64,000 nt of DNA from Selaginella moellendorffii. Lineage: Eukaryota > Streptophyta > Lycopodiopsida > Selaginellales > Selaginellaceae. This document shows positions 43,742-55,843 of the stretch, piece after piece. The translations under genes and the position numbers were made by a program. Below the pieces are notes generated by a model, which was not told the origin of the DNA, made no database searches, and saw only the letters and a program-made list of their open reading frames with translations. The stretch's first letter is position 1. Each line of letters starts with the position of its first letter. Location of the stretch: the NCBI RefSeq assembly GCF_000143415.4, contig NW_003314385.1:37649-101648 (forward strand), given 5' to 3'.

Positions 43742-44520
43742 TCATTGCATAAACCCAGTGACATACGCTTTGACTGTCCTGAACAAGGCTTCCAGTCGCT
43801 CAAGTAGACTTGTCATATCATCCAGACTAGCAGACTCAACAGCCTCCTTCAAAGCTTGTCCAGTATCAGGAATCTCAACACCCTCACTGATGTAATGCAC
43901 GGCTGATTTGGCCTTGAGCTCCTTGCTGAAGCTAGCTGCAGTGTAACTTTCCCCTGCATATATTGACGAGGATCGGAAATCACTTGCATCCTTTCCTTAA
44001 ACTCGGACAGCAAGGCTGACTTGCCAGAAGTCAGAGCAGCACTAGTAGCTCACCTACTGTTGCACTTGTCTCGAGACCACCCAGCAGAAGAATGGGCACC
44101 AAAAGTAAAACTTTCAAACCATACTCCAGCAACGCCAGCACCAAGCCAACACTGCCACACCCAGCTCCCAGCTCAATCCCTAGCTTCCCCTGGATCCTGT
44201 TGTGAATCCTGCCCTGCCGGGCCACACCATCATCCTGATGTGCATCGATCTAATTCAAGAATCATTTAGAGCAGAAATATTTAGTGTGGTGCGAGAAGGA
44301 ACAAGCCCAGACTTCCAACAACAACAGATTTACGGCCTTTCCTCCGCCATGCTTCTGACAGCCATCTCAAACCGAACAAGATCGTCCATTTGCGTTATCA
44401 GCTTGCGCACGAAAATCTTCTTGACCGGGTGTAAAAGGCATGCACAGGGGCCGGAATATGCTCATTTCCAAGAGACTCAACCACAAGTATATGATTTGCC
44501 GGGTTAGTGATCCGTACAGT
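43742..44520 (-). CDS. Unidentified minus-strand gene or gene remnant
   Basis: The last exon (about 43998 to TGA at 43742) reads FRSSSIYAGESYTAASFSKE, then KSAVHYISEGVEIPDTGQAL and MTSLLERLEALFRTVKAYVTG, well-formed protein. Upstream on the same strand, 44030-44225 contains LGIELGAGCGSVGLVLALLE, matching motif I of class I SAM methyltransferases (E-x-G-x-G-x-G), and 44370-44510 has protein-like pieces (MDDLVRFEMAVRSMAEERP, HILVVESLGNEHIPAPV). I could not join these into one clean model, so it may be several exons, a decayed methyltransferase, or two genes. Function unknown. Confidence 0.4.
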
Positions 44521-44892
44521 CTTTTTGTTTTTGTGCCATGTGGCTCAGTGCGCAGACGCGTACGGCGATGGCGTGATGGACCGAGTTTTTTGTGCTTGTT
44601 CCGCGGTGTCGGTCCGTGCTTCTTGAAGGTTTGATCTTCCTTGTTGGTGGCTGGCGGGGAAGGGGGAGGGCCAAGGCGGCGGCAGCAGCGGCAGCGACGG
44701 CTGATGCTCGAGGGGGGCTGGGCCCCTTTTCACGCGTAAGTCACCAGATCTATCCGTTTTCGTGAGTGCCGCACACGCAACTCAAGCAAGAACAAGTGAT
44801 CCGGGGTTCCAAGCCTCTGAATGAGTGAGTGAGAGAAGGAGAGATCCCGGAAGCAAGAAGCGATCACAGGGTTTGTAGGGTGTATTCCTAGA

Positions 44893-46074
44893 ATGTATCT
44901 CGAGGAGGGCTTGATCCATCCCGAGCAATGCCTGGATGAGCAACGGCGGCAGCAGGAGGGGCAGGAGGAGGAGGAGGAGGAGTTTGATCACTTTGAGCGG
45001 CTGCCCGACTCGTTGCTGCTCACCATCTTCAACAAGATAGCCGAGATCAAGGCGCTGGGCAAGTGCTGCGCCGTGTCCAAGCGCTTCAACAGCGTGGCGT
45101 CTCAGGTGGACAATGTGGTGGTGCGAGTCGACTGCGTGCTATCGGGCGAGGACACGAACTGCAGCAGCAAGGCCAGCAAGGGGCTTGTGTCCAGCCTCGT
45201 CAAGCTCGTCTATGGCAGCCTCCTCAGGCCCTTCCAGGTACTGCAACAGATGCTCTCCTTCAGCGCTGGCGGGAAGAAGAGCTCAGGCTCCCGGCCGGTC
45301 TCCGCCACGGAGGTGTCTCACCACTCTCCGGGCGAGGTGCTGCGCAACTTCAAGGAGATCCAGACGCTACGGATTGAGCTCCCGGGTGGGGAGCTGGGGC
45401 TGGAGGAGGACATTGTGTTGAAGTGGAAGGCGGAGTTTGGGAGCACGGTGCAGAGCTGCGTCATGCTGGGTGCTTACAGGGAGAAGGTGGCGGACGTGAA
45501 ACCGCTTGAAAGCAAGGAGGCGGCCGAGGAAGTCAAAGTTGGCGATTGCGATCAACACGAGGGGGAGCGGGAGCAGCAGCAGCAGCAGCAGGACGACAAT
45601 GGGAGCATTCCGGAGACGTTCTACACGGATGGAAGCCTAAAGTCGAGAGTGGTGTGGACAATCAGCTCGCTCATCGCGGCGTCGGCCCGGCATTTCTTGC
45701 TGCAGCAGATCATAGCGGAGCACCCGACGCTGGAGAGGCTGCTGCTGACGGACGCAGATGGGCAGGGAACGCTGTGCATGAGCAAGGAGCAGCTGTGCGA
45801 GTTTCGCGACAGTCCGATCGCCGCCGCCTCCGTCTCTTCCAACCGGACTCAGGTCCCCGCCCTCAACATGAAGCTGTGGTATGCTCCCCTGCTGCCGCTG
45901 CCCGACGGCACCTTGCTCCGCGGCGCCACCCTCGTCGCCATCCGGCCCAGCGACACGCCGGCGCCCAAGGACCTCCAAAGCCTCGTCGCCGGCGCGTTCC
46001 AGGAGCCGTATGCCAGTGCCGCCAGCCTGCTGGTCAAGCGCCGGACTTATCTCCTGGAGATGAACGCGTTCTAG
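44893..46074 (+). CDS. F-box protein (At5g46170-like family)
   Basis: Single exon, 393 codons. After a Glu-rich start comes the F-box (FDHFERLPDSLLLTIFNKIA, residues about 32-75, followed by CCAVSKRFNSVASQVDNVVV), the SKP1-binding module of SCF ubiquitin ligases. The remainder resembles a plant-specific family typified by Arabidopsis At5g46170 and At4g18380, with VDCVLSGED and a conserved C-terminal MKLWYAPLLPLPDGTLLRGA. A Gln run (about 230) is lineage-specific. The start is the first ATG after stops; upstream 44521-44892 is the presumed promoter and 5' UTR. The stop is 32 bp from the peroxidase stop on the other strand. The substrate is unknown. Confidence 0.88.
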   Translation: MYLEEGLIHPEQCLDEQRRQQEGQEEEEEEFDHFERLPDSLLLTIFNKIAEIKALGKCCAVSKRFNSVASQVDNVVVRVDCVLSGEDTNCSSKASKGLVSSLVKLVYGSLLRPFQVLQQMLSFSAGGKKSSGSRPVSATEVSHHSPGEVLRNFKEIQTLRIELPGGELGLEEDIVLKWKAEFGSTVQSCVMLGAYREKVADVKPLESKEAAEEVKVGDCDQHEGEREQQQQQQDDNGSIPETFYTDGSLKSRVVWTISSLIAASARHFLLQQIIAEHPTLERLLLTDADGQGTLCMSKEQLCEFRDSPIAAASVSSNRTQVPALNMKLWYAPLLPLPDGTLLRGATLVAIRPSDTPAPKDLQSLVAGAFQEPYASAASLLVKRRTYLLEMNAF

Positions 46075-46106
46075 CGCTTTTTCTAGAAAGCAGGGAATGC
46101 CATTGG

Positions 46107-47327
46107 CTAGGTGTTTGATCGAGCATTGAAAGCTCTACAGTCTCTGCGGACCTCGCCCTGGCTGCCGGTCTTGATGCCGGTGTAGCCCAGCTTCACCATG
46201 GCTTGCATGAAGGCGAAGAAGAAGTCTTCCTGGCTGGCGGCCAAGCTGGCCACCACGGGCGACGTCCGCTTGTCCAGGGCCAGCGCCTGATCCGACACGA
46301 GCAGGCCCCTGTTGTTTTGCAGGTTGCGGTAGTAGGAGTTGTCAAAGGCTAAGGGCGTGGTGGCGTCGAATCCCCGCACCGTGTTGGGGCTCCCGCCAAC
46401 TTGCGGGCACGAAGCCTTGAGCGACGCAGCTAGCGTCGGATCCAGCGACGGGTCCGTCTTTGCGGCGCTGCTGAAGTTGTAGAGCCTCTTGGAGAACTGG
46501 TTGCAATGGGAGAATCCAATTGTGTGTGCTCCTGCGAGGAACTATATCACTATCTAGTGTCGCTACTTGTGTAATACTATGCACACCTGACAGTACAACC
46601 AGATCTTCGATGCTCAAGTTGACAGTGGCCAGCAGGGTGATAAGTTGCGACACATTGAAACTGGAGGCCGGGAGGCGGCCCTCGACGCGTGCAGCGCGAG
46701 AGATGAGGCCGTCCCGCCGACCTTTGGGGACCGCCCACCTGGGGCCGCCACTCTGTCGTATGAAGCGCAAATATTTGGATCGTGAGAGAGAGCATCAATC
46801 GTCACTTACAAACACAACCACGTCCCTGGCGGCCATTGCGAGGATGTCGGCGCACGAGACAACCGCGGGGCATGCAGCCTCCACTGCCTTCTTGGCCTCC
46901 ACAATTGCGTCGAATCCATTCTGCGGGAAGCTCAAATTGTCGGCCGCGTCTCGCTCCGCGACGTTGGTGGGCGTGGAGGAGATGAGAATGGATGCATCAC
47001 AGCCCTGCCAGTGCCAACCAAGATCATACAATGTCAAGCTAAGCTACACTGCCAGTGGATGGATCGAATTCATCCATAATTCGCAACACGGCCTCACGTA
47101 CTCACCTCCACCAGGCAATCGTGGAAGTAGAGGCGCAACACCGCGGGTGGAACCACATTGTCCCTTTTGGAGAGGGCGAGAGTGACGTTAGCGACGATGG
47201 CATCCACATTCGGACAAGCGGTCTTGTAGAAGTCGAAGGTAAGCTGGCCAGTTGCTCCATGTAGTAGACAAGACAATGAGACAATGACGATCCAAGAGAC
47301 AACGTTAGCATGGATGGGATGAACCAT
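46107..47327 (-). CDS. Class III secretory peroxidase
   Basis: Four exons: 47106-47327, 46810-47004, 46587-46752, 46107-46531, with introns of 55-105 nt. The N-terminal 27 residues ([20 protein letters not shown]...) form a signal peptide; the mature chain begins QLTFDFY. Visible haem-peroxidase features: distal region RLYFHDC with catalytic Arg and His, calcium-binding [19 protein letters not shown], and the proximal-His stretch [14 protein letters not shown] split by intron 3. It ends FNARSNT. It oxidises phenolics with H2O2 in the apoplast (lignin, suberin, defence roles in the family). Catalytic residues and cysteines seen are intact; the specific role cannot be told. Confidence 0.92.
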
Positions 47328-47671
47328 CGCTCGATCGTAAACCGTAGAATCACAATGCAACGCGAGGAAATCGTCCTCTCGTTGTCGCCGTCGTCGTTGT
47401 CGTCGTCGTCCTCGATGGGTGATAGATGAAAGTGGCCGATTCGTGATCGATATCAACCAATCTTCTCCGGCTCTTGGACAACAATCATTCCTGGCGACAA
47501 GGTTGTGAAATTCATGGAGGCTTCGTTCGTTCGTAAGACTCATCTCTTTTGAGCCAGCCACTGTCCCGTCTCGTGACTGTACAAGACCACATGTGACTTC
47601 GCTGACATCGTAGGGCAGCCAGGCGTTCGATTCCAGCGAGGGGCTGCAACAAGGTTTAGGGTTTATAGGCC
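47328..47671. promoter_or_regulatory. Shared upstream region of peroxidase and UGGT
   Basis: 344 bp between divergent start codons must hold both promoters and 5' UTRs. It contains CGTCGTCGTC-type simple repeats (about 47385-47415). I found no convincing ER-stress element. Confidence 0.5.
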
Positions 47672-50600
47672 ATGTCGAAGGCGCTGCTGCCGCTGCTGGC
47701 ATGGGTCGCGATCCTGGTGCTGGCTGCAGCAGCGGCGCATCGGCTCCACAAGAATGTGATCGTGGAGCTCCACGCCAAATGGAGTGGGACGTCGCTGCTC
47801 TTGGAAATGGGGTAAGTTGCCTGAGCGCCATACGCTAGAAATTCCACTCTCCCGTGTGTGCTTGCAGTGAGCTTGTGGCCAAGGAGAGGGATGACAATTT
47901 CTGGAAATTCATTGACTCGTGGATCGAGCGGGAGGAGAAGGAGAGCCAGTCCTCCTCCAACAGCACCAGCAATTGCCTAGAGCAGATATTATCGCAAGGC
48001 TCCGCTTTGTTGGACGGTCACCTCGCGTCTCTCTTAGATTTGTCCCTCTCGCTGCGCAGCGCGTCACCAAAGCTTGTTGTCTACGCACAGCTCGCGCAGG
48101 AATCACTGTCAGCCTTCAACCTTCATTCCGGAGGCAGTGATCGGCCACGACCTCCACGGCAAAAGTGCTGCTGGGTGGACGTGGGATCCAGTCTTCTGCT
48201 AGAAGAGTCCGAGCTCCTCCACTGGCTGAAATCCTTGTCGGGCGAGTGAGTTACCGTCTCGTTTTTTTGTTTTCTCCTCGCTTCTCACAATGTTTTGAAA
48301 CAGGCCTTTGCTGGATAAAGCTTTGAACTTGTTTGAGTTTGATCACGTCTATCCACAATCCGCATCTTTTGCCTACACTGCCATCCTATACGGCGCACTT
48401 GGTACGCCGTGCTTCAAAAGGTTCCACTCAATCCTCAGCGACTCCTCAAAAACTCAGGTACGCGAGGCATACTGCGGAGTGCTTTTAACTGCTGTTTCTT
48501 TCAGGACCTTGTGCGGTATGTGGCACGGCCATTCCTTCCAGATGGTTGCGAAGAGTCGTGCTCAGCTTGTAGTAAAGCAGGGGTCGGCGAGCCACTCAAC
48601 CTTGCGGGCTACGGTGTTGAGCTTGCGCTGAAAAACATGGAGTACAAAGCTATTGACGACAGCGAAGTCAAAGCTGGTACCATGTGTCCGTGCTGTCTTC
48701 CCTTACCAAGTTTCCTTTGTGTGCCTCACCAGGTGGATCATCTGAAGATACCTCTGCTGAGGATCCCCTGGCTCAAGAAGTCAGAGGGTTTATCTTCTCG
48801 AGGCTTCTTGTACGTACATTGCATTTTCCTTTGTTGTACTGTTCTTATTGCATGCTCTCAGGAACGTAAGCCTCATCTTGAAGGGGAGCTCATGACGTTC
48901 AGAGACCAGTTACTGTCGTCCGAGATATCGGACAGCATGAATGTCTGGGAAGTAAAAGGTAAAGGGGAATAACGTTTACTCTTCTAGGTACTTACTCACG
49001 TTTCTAATAGATCTTGGATACCAAGCAGCTCAGAGAATCGTAGGAGCATCTGAACCATTACGGCTGATGCAGGAGTTGAACCAAAACTTTCCAAATCTCG
49101 TGTCGTCATTGTCTCGCATGAAGGTAACTATCTTCGTACATTCCTCGTCAGACTGGGCTTGATACACCTTTCTTTTTATTTATTTACCTAGATCAATGAG
49201 ACCATCAAGCAGGAAATAGTTTCCAATCAGCAAATGATTTCACCAGGAAGAAATCTTCTTGCTATCAATGGGGCTTTAGTCAATCCCGAGAGCCTTGATC
49301 TTTTCACGTTAGCCTACTACTCTATGTAGATAGCGGTCTGCTACACTGACCTTCTGTTTTTGCAGGTTGATTCATATGGTGCATCAAGAGCTGTCCTTTG
49401 CTGATAAGATACTGAAAATGAAGGTCAGTATGACGCTCTGGAGGATAAAAACGTAACTATTTATCTCTACAGGTTCCTTCTAGTTCTGTGTCGAAGCTTT
49501 TGAGGCTACCTGAGCCGGTTGAATCAGTTGCAGTGAGAGTGGATTTTCGCTCCAAGGATTTTGTACACTATCTGAATGATCTTGAAGAAGATAATAAATA
49601 CAATAGGTGGAGGACAAATCTGAACGAGGTGCTATCGGGTTCTTCTTTTTCTTTTCCATTGATATCTCGCCTAAATTCTCTGTATACTTTGATGCAGCTA
49701 TTAATGCCAGCTTTTCCAGGACAGCTTCGCTACATCCGAAAGAACTTATACCATGCAGTCTACGTACTAGACCCGGTTTCCGTGAGAGGACTCAGAGTAA
49801 GCCGCTTGTGAGACTCTGAACCTTGCCCACCAATATTGATGTTCGCAGACGGTGGAGATGATTCTGCACTATTATCATAACAACTTGCCAATGCGTTTTG
49901 GTCTCATCCTGCTCTCGGCGGCAGATTTGCATTCATTAGACGAAGAAAATGGAGCTCGTGAGAAGGACGATTTATCCAGCTTGGTGAGCCGTTTTATTTT
50001 TCTTTCGGTTTCACCTGTTTCAATTTGAAATTCCAGATGATACGTCTTTTTCTTTACGTTAAGAATACGGGAGGAGTTTATAACGCTTTTGAGTTTCTAA
50101 AAAACGTGAGAGTTTCGTGGAATTTCCAGTATGATGAGACTTCTTTGCGTTGTAGGTTTTGGACTCTTATTCCGAAGATTCTGAAGAAAACTATACTGAG
50201 GCTAGACATATTGAGGAAGGATTTGTTAAATCACTCGGGTAAGCTTTTCTTTGTTGCTGTCAATTTGAACTCCGATGCTAATGCTTGCAAAATTCATAGG
50301 ACTATGACGAAAACCAGTGCTATGGAGGTCTTTTCCAAATTGAAGAATGGTGAAGATTATAGAAGGGAAGCATTTGAAAGCAGCCAGTTTGTATACAGAC
50401 TTGGTTTATCCGAAGTATATCCATGCCTCCTCATGAACGGTCTCGTTTATGGAGAAAGTCAGGTATACTGTCATTTATCAAATCTTAGGGACATTCCTAA
50501 CGTGTCACTTGCACTTAGCCACAATTTTCAGTGATGGCGGCCATGAATGAAGAACTCCCTAAAATACAAGAAATGGTCTACTTCGGTCAAATACATTCGC

Positions 50601-53600
50601 GGACAGATGTTTTAGACAAGTTTTTAGCAGAGGAAGGCCTTAAAAGATATAACCCAAAGGTACTAAGCGCGCACTTGAGCTTTACAATTAACTTGTGCTG
50701 CATGCAGATAGCTGGCACTGGGAAAGATTCGAAGTATGTGTCAGTTGCACTGGTGGTTTCTGAGAGCCATCCAGTTGTATGTAGTCTCCAGTATCTGCAC
50801 ACACCTGGAAGTACGTATCCATTATTCACGTGATGTGCTGAAGCGATTGCATGCTTGCAGCCGAAGACGACGTAAAACCTGTAACTCACTGGCTACTTGT
50901 TGACTTGACGAAGGAATCTGGTATACGTCTGTTGACGCAAGGTGTCCGCTACATCGTAAGTTGTGCTTGATGAAGCGAAGAGTGTATTATTACCTTTGCT
51001 TCAATTTCAGATGGAAGGTACAGACAGAGGGCGTCTTGCTATTCTACATAACATGAAGGATGCGGACAATACTCCAGAATCATCAAAAGAGTTACTGCTT
51101 CCCCGACTTGTTAGTCACGTTATGCAGGCATCAAGGTACTAAACACTAAGGTTTTGTTATCACTTTTCTCTTACGGTTTTCTTTTCTCCAGTCGCCGAGC
51201 AAAATACCTGCGGTTGTTACATTCTTTTTTAACGCATTACAAGTCAGGCACTTTTGGGGAGGTTCTGCATTTGTATTTGAGTACTGCTAAAGAGATGGGT
51301 CTGGACATTGCGAAGGAGGCAATCTTGGAGTCCTCTACATTATCTACTCAGCTTTTACAGTTCCATAAAGTAATGGATTTTGTTTCTATATCGATGCTGA
51401 CCAATAGTCTACAGGAAAAGAAGTTTGTAGCGGAATTGTTTGGCATCAGGCCAGGTATTAACGCCGTAGTTACAAATGGGCGGGTAAGTCCTTATTTTTA
51501 TTTTACTCATGAGTTACCACCGTCTGTTTAGATTTCTATTCAAGACTCAAAACCTTTTATTGCGGAAGACCTCATGCTTTTAGAATCACTAATGTATCGG
51601 CGAAGGATAAAGGACGTACGGGAAATTATTGAAGATGTGAAGTGGGAAGGTTTAGAACCTGATGACATTACAAGGTATGTCAACCTAATTAATGTGGCTT
51701 TCCTCTCTTACTTTGTTGTGCTTAGTGCGTACCTAAGCACCGTCATCATGGCAGTCTCATCCACAATGGCGTCGCGCACTCGGAGCTCCGAGACGGCACA
51801 GTTTGAGCTCCTCAAGGCTGATCACAGGTATGTACTTATTTCACCTGCGTTTTCTATTCACGTGTTCTTTCGGTGGAAAGTGCTATTGTCCGGCATGTCG
51901 ATGGCTCGCCGATTCAAATCGATGCGGTCATCAACCCGCTGAGTGCTCTTGCTCAAAGACTGACTCCTCTTCTGCTGATGCTTGAAGAATGGCTCCATCC
52001 AAGTATACGTATAGTCTTGAATCCGATGGTACGCTCGCCTGTGTCAGTTTTTCTTGCTTTTGACGTAAATTTTTCAGAGCTCACTGGGGGACGTTCCCCT
52101 AAAGAATTTCTACAGATACGTTCTACCGTCAAAAGTAAGACATCTGATTGTGTTGCAGCTGATGCCTGAGAGTTGCATGTTGCCAGGAAGAGTTTTTATC
52201 AGGTGGTATCGGGCCGCATGCGAGGTTCTCCAACATGCCCCCATCGAAGACGCTAACGCTTAATCTAGATGTACCCGAGCCATGGCTTGTAGAGCCTGTC
52301 GTGGCTATGTAAGTTGACGTTTATTCTACTATCTTGTACTGACGTGTACTGACTTGCAGTCATGACCTGGATAATATTGTTTTGGAAAAGCTCGACGATG
52401 AAAGAACTTTGCATGCCGTTTTTGAGCTTGAAGCTCTTATGATAACAGGTATTCACAGTTCTATATCGTTCTATCGCATTTCTTGATTCTTTTATTTGCA
52501 AGGACACTGTTATGAACACAATGAGCCGCCTCGTGGACTTCAACTTATCTTAGGAACTAAGCAGCACGCTCATGTGGTCGACACCATTGTCATGGCCAAT
52601 CTTGGCTATTTTCAACTCAAAGCTGCTCCCGGGGTATGGACTCTTGGTCTAGCCAGAGGCAGATCGAGCGAGCTATACACTTTACAAGGACATAAACAAG
52701 GAACGGATGAGGGTCCGATCAGCAAGCAAATCTTAGTTGCTGACATGAGAGGAGAACTAGTACATCTTGAGGTGGTAAAACGAAGAGGGATGGAAGATGA
52801 GAAGCTGTTGGTAGTGGATGACGACAACGGGAAGAAAACATCTCTAAGCGTATGTTCCCCATCTTATCACATTACGTTGGCCTTATGCTATATATGCAGG
52901 ACAAGACGAAAGGTTTCTTTGAATGGGCTGCGAATATTATGGGCACAGGAGAAAAGAAAACTTCAAAACAGAATACCTCGGTGAAGTTCTACTTTACAAG
53001 TTTTAGACTCACAGTGAACAATTTCATTACAGGCTTCAGCGAGGCATGGTGAAACCATCAACATTTTCTCGGTTGCGTCGGGGCATCTGTAAGTCTTAGA
53101 TGTTTGAATGATCCGACTTTCTCACAGAAGGTTTGCAGATACGAGCGTTTTCTAAAGATTATGATGCTCAGCGTTTTGAAGAATACTAGACGGCCAGTGA
53201 AATTTTGGTTTATCAAGAATTATCTTTCTCCACAATTTAAGGTTGGCGGACTTGTAAATCGCGTCTAGCTGACAGGATTTCGTGCAGAATTTGATACCTC
53301 ATATGGCTGTCGAGTATGGCTTCGAATACGAGCTTGTAACGTACAAGTGGCCTACCTGGCTTCATAAGCAGACTGAAAAGCAACGAATCATATGGGCCTA
53401 TAAGATTTTGTTCCTTGACGTGATTTTCCCTCTCTCTCTCAAAAAGGTATGTGCTTAATTGCCTTAATGGCAATCCTCACTCCTTGAAGCAGGTTATCTT
53501 CGTGGACGCTGATCAAATAGTGCGTGCTGACATGGGGGAACTATATGACATGGATATAAAGGGCAGACCCCTCGCTTACACGCCTTTCTGCGATAACAAC

Positions 53601-54320
53601 AAAGATATGGATGGTTATCGCTTTTGGAGTCAGGTATTCCTTTTTACTGCCATTGCTTGTTTTGTGTAACTATTATATGTCAGGGATTCTGGAAGGAACA
53701 TCTGCAAGGAAAACCTTATCACATCAGGTAAAAATCTTTGGATCAGCTGTTCTTTTTGTTTACTTGCACTGTTGAGTTGCAGTGCGCTCTACGTTGTGGA
53801 TCTTGATAAATTCCGCCAAACAGCAGCCGGTGACAACCTGCGTGTATTTTATGAAAATCTAAGCAAAGATCCAAACAGCCTTTCCAATCTCGACCAGGTG
53901 AGGTTTGAAGTTGAGTTGTTTTTAATTTTTTTTTCTCACAATTTGAAGCAGGATCTTCCAAATTATGCTCAACATACGGTACCGATATATTCTCTCCCTC
54001 AAGAATGGCTGTGGTGTGAGTCTTGGTGTGGAAATGCCACCAAGGGCCGAGCAAAGACAATCGATTTGTGTAACAATCCCATGACCAAGGAGCCCAAACT
54101 ACAGGTAAAACCGCAAACTTTCTTGTGTTCGTTGGTAAATTCTCATTGTTCTCCACCGCAGGGCGCCAGAAGAATTGTCCAAGAATGGCCGGCCCTTGAC
54201 GAAGAAGCGCAACTTTTTACCAAAAGGATCCTCGGCAAAGGCAGGGACGAGGAGAACACAATGCAAGTGCCCAAGGAACCTTCTTCCACAAACGATGCTG
54301 ACGTGAAAGACGAGTTGTGA
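47672..54320 (+). CDS. UGGT: UDP-glucose:glycoprotein glucosyltransferase (UGGT)
   Basis: A complete gene with about 30 short exons; the first intron is 47812-47867 and the second 48246-48303. The N-terminus has a signal-peptide-like hydrophobic stretch then [20 protein letters not shown]. The long middle part carries the thioredoxin-like folding-sensor domains (for example [51 protein letters not shown]). The C-terminal GT24 catalytic domain has [20 protein letters not shown] (DAD metal-binding motif), [13 protein letters not shown] and [14 protein letters not shown]. The last residues are KDEL, the ER-retention signal. The enzyme reglucosylates misfolded N-glycoproteins for another calnexin/calreticulin cycle; in Arabidopsis it is EBS1. 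No frame damage was found when the exons were read through. Confidence 0.95.
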
Positions 54321-54431
54321 GCTCTTAGTAGCATACGAACGAACGGTAAACGAGTCAAGAGTTTGATTTATTTTATTGTATTCAAAACGCGTCTGGGACG
54401 TGGTTCCATGAATGATTGGTTTATGCGCTTC

Positions 54432-55814
54432 TCAGAACGGTGTTGGCGTCAATGGCTCCATTCTCGCGAGATAGTCGGACCGAAGCCCAGAGAAATCTGC
54501 CGCATCAGTTTGGAATCTCAACATGGCTGTCGGTACCAGATCCGCTTGGTCTAGACTGAAGTCAGAATCGAAGGCAATCGGCTTTGCCACAGCAACTGGA
54601 TCCACAAGCTTGAACTCAACTTGGTTCTTGAGGGAGGCCTTGACGAACTGCACACGACAAATCTATAAGCCAAAGCGGAGATACAAGAGTAGAGACAACC
54701 TCGTGGATTGCGGACGTTGGCTCCTTGGGAAGAAACAGGCCCTGCAGCACCACATTGTCGGGGAAGAGTATGCGAATCACCGACACCTTGTACTTCTGAC
54801 GTGCTGCAAGTACTTGCTTCTCCCTCAGAGACTTCGGAATGAGCAGCTGAGAATCTTCCAGTTTCTTTCGTTTGATCGCCGCTTGCTTCTTCACCTCGTC
54901 CAGCGACAGCTCGTAGAAGTCGGCCGAAAGCTCTGCACGCGACGCAGTACCTTCTGCCGAAACATAAAACACTCGCACCTGCCAACACAGTCGTCAGGAC
55001 AAAATCCAGAGCCTGGACCAAATACCTGTCTGTCAAACGAACTCGCCTCTTCGGTTGTCCTCGCCGCAAGCTGTGGCTGTGAAGGCTGTGCAAGCTGTGC
55101 CTCGAGCGCCGCTACAACTTCCTTGATCACTCGCAAGCGCTCAGCTGACGGCTCTTCCATTACGTTCCACAGCTCACCTTGTTCCATGACGGCCTCGAAG
55201 CCCAGAAACTCGAGAAACTCGGCACCACCAACGGCCGAGCCAATACTCTCCTGGATCTTGGGATTTCCCATGCGAACTTTCCTGAACTTGTCCGACGCCG
55301 GATCTCTAATGATGTTTGTGAGAAGCCGGACGACAACTTGGACAGCTCCGTTGGAGGCGCCGCCAGAGAGAAATGTCGCCACGGCTACCTCCATCTTCTC
55401 TGTGTCGTCGTGGGTCATTTCCTGAGAGACATTCGGATTGTTGCTGCTTTTACTGAAGAGACCACCACCACCATCGTTTACGCTTGGATCGGGGAGTAGA
55501 CGGGACCGTTGGGGCTCTACGCTCACCTCCGCCGATGCCGATTGCCTTGGAGTCAATGACGGCGTCGTCGGCTTGGGGCTTCTCGACTTGGATTTGTCGG
55601 CCTTGAGCTGCTCCGCTTCCCACCTTTGCTGCTGATTTCTCCTCCATTCGTCCTGCTGCTGCCGCTGATCGCTACTCTTGGCTGCTATGCGGGGCGACGG
55701 CTCTGGCTGCGGCTCGCCCAACCTGTGTCCCTCTCCCTTAAATCTGCTAGAGGAGCTGAAAGGATTCTTGAGCTTCTTCATCAGCCCCTTGGCCTTGTCC
55801 TTGACGTCGTCCAT
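54432..55814 (-). CDS. PUX2: PUX2-like plant UBX-domain protein (PUG + UBX)
   Basis: Three exons: 55026-55814, 54700-54978, 54432-54647. The N-terminus MDDVKDKAKGLMKKLKNPFS resembles Arabidopsis PUX2. A disordered Gln/Arg/Ser region (residues about 40-130) precedes a PUB/PUG domain (about 135-230: NIIRDPASDKFRKVRMGNPK, GGAEFLEFLGF). The C-terminal UBX part includes VSVIRILFPDNVVLQGLFLP (exon 2) and FVKASLKNQVEFKLVDP (exon 3). Such proteins bind the AAA ATPase CDC48/p97 and act as adaptors. Its ATG is only 29 bp past the BUB1 stop on the same strand; its 3' end is 111 bp from the UGGT stop on the opposite strand. Confidence 0.88.
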
Positions 55815-55843
55815 ATTCGCGCATCAACCCTAGATGGACTGCT

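Noticed and set aside
47094-47831. A 245-codon minus ORF extending the peroxidase upstream
   Set aside because: Only the part from the Met at 47327 matches a peroxidase with signal peptide; the upstream part overlaps the UGGT first exon and has no protein character.
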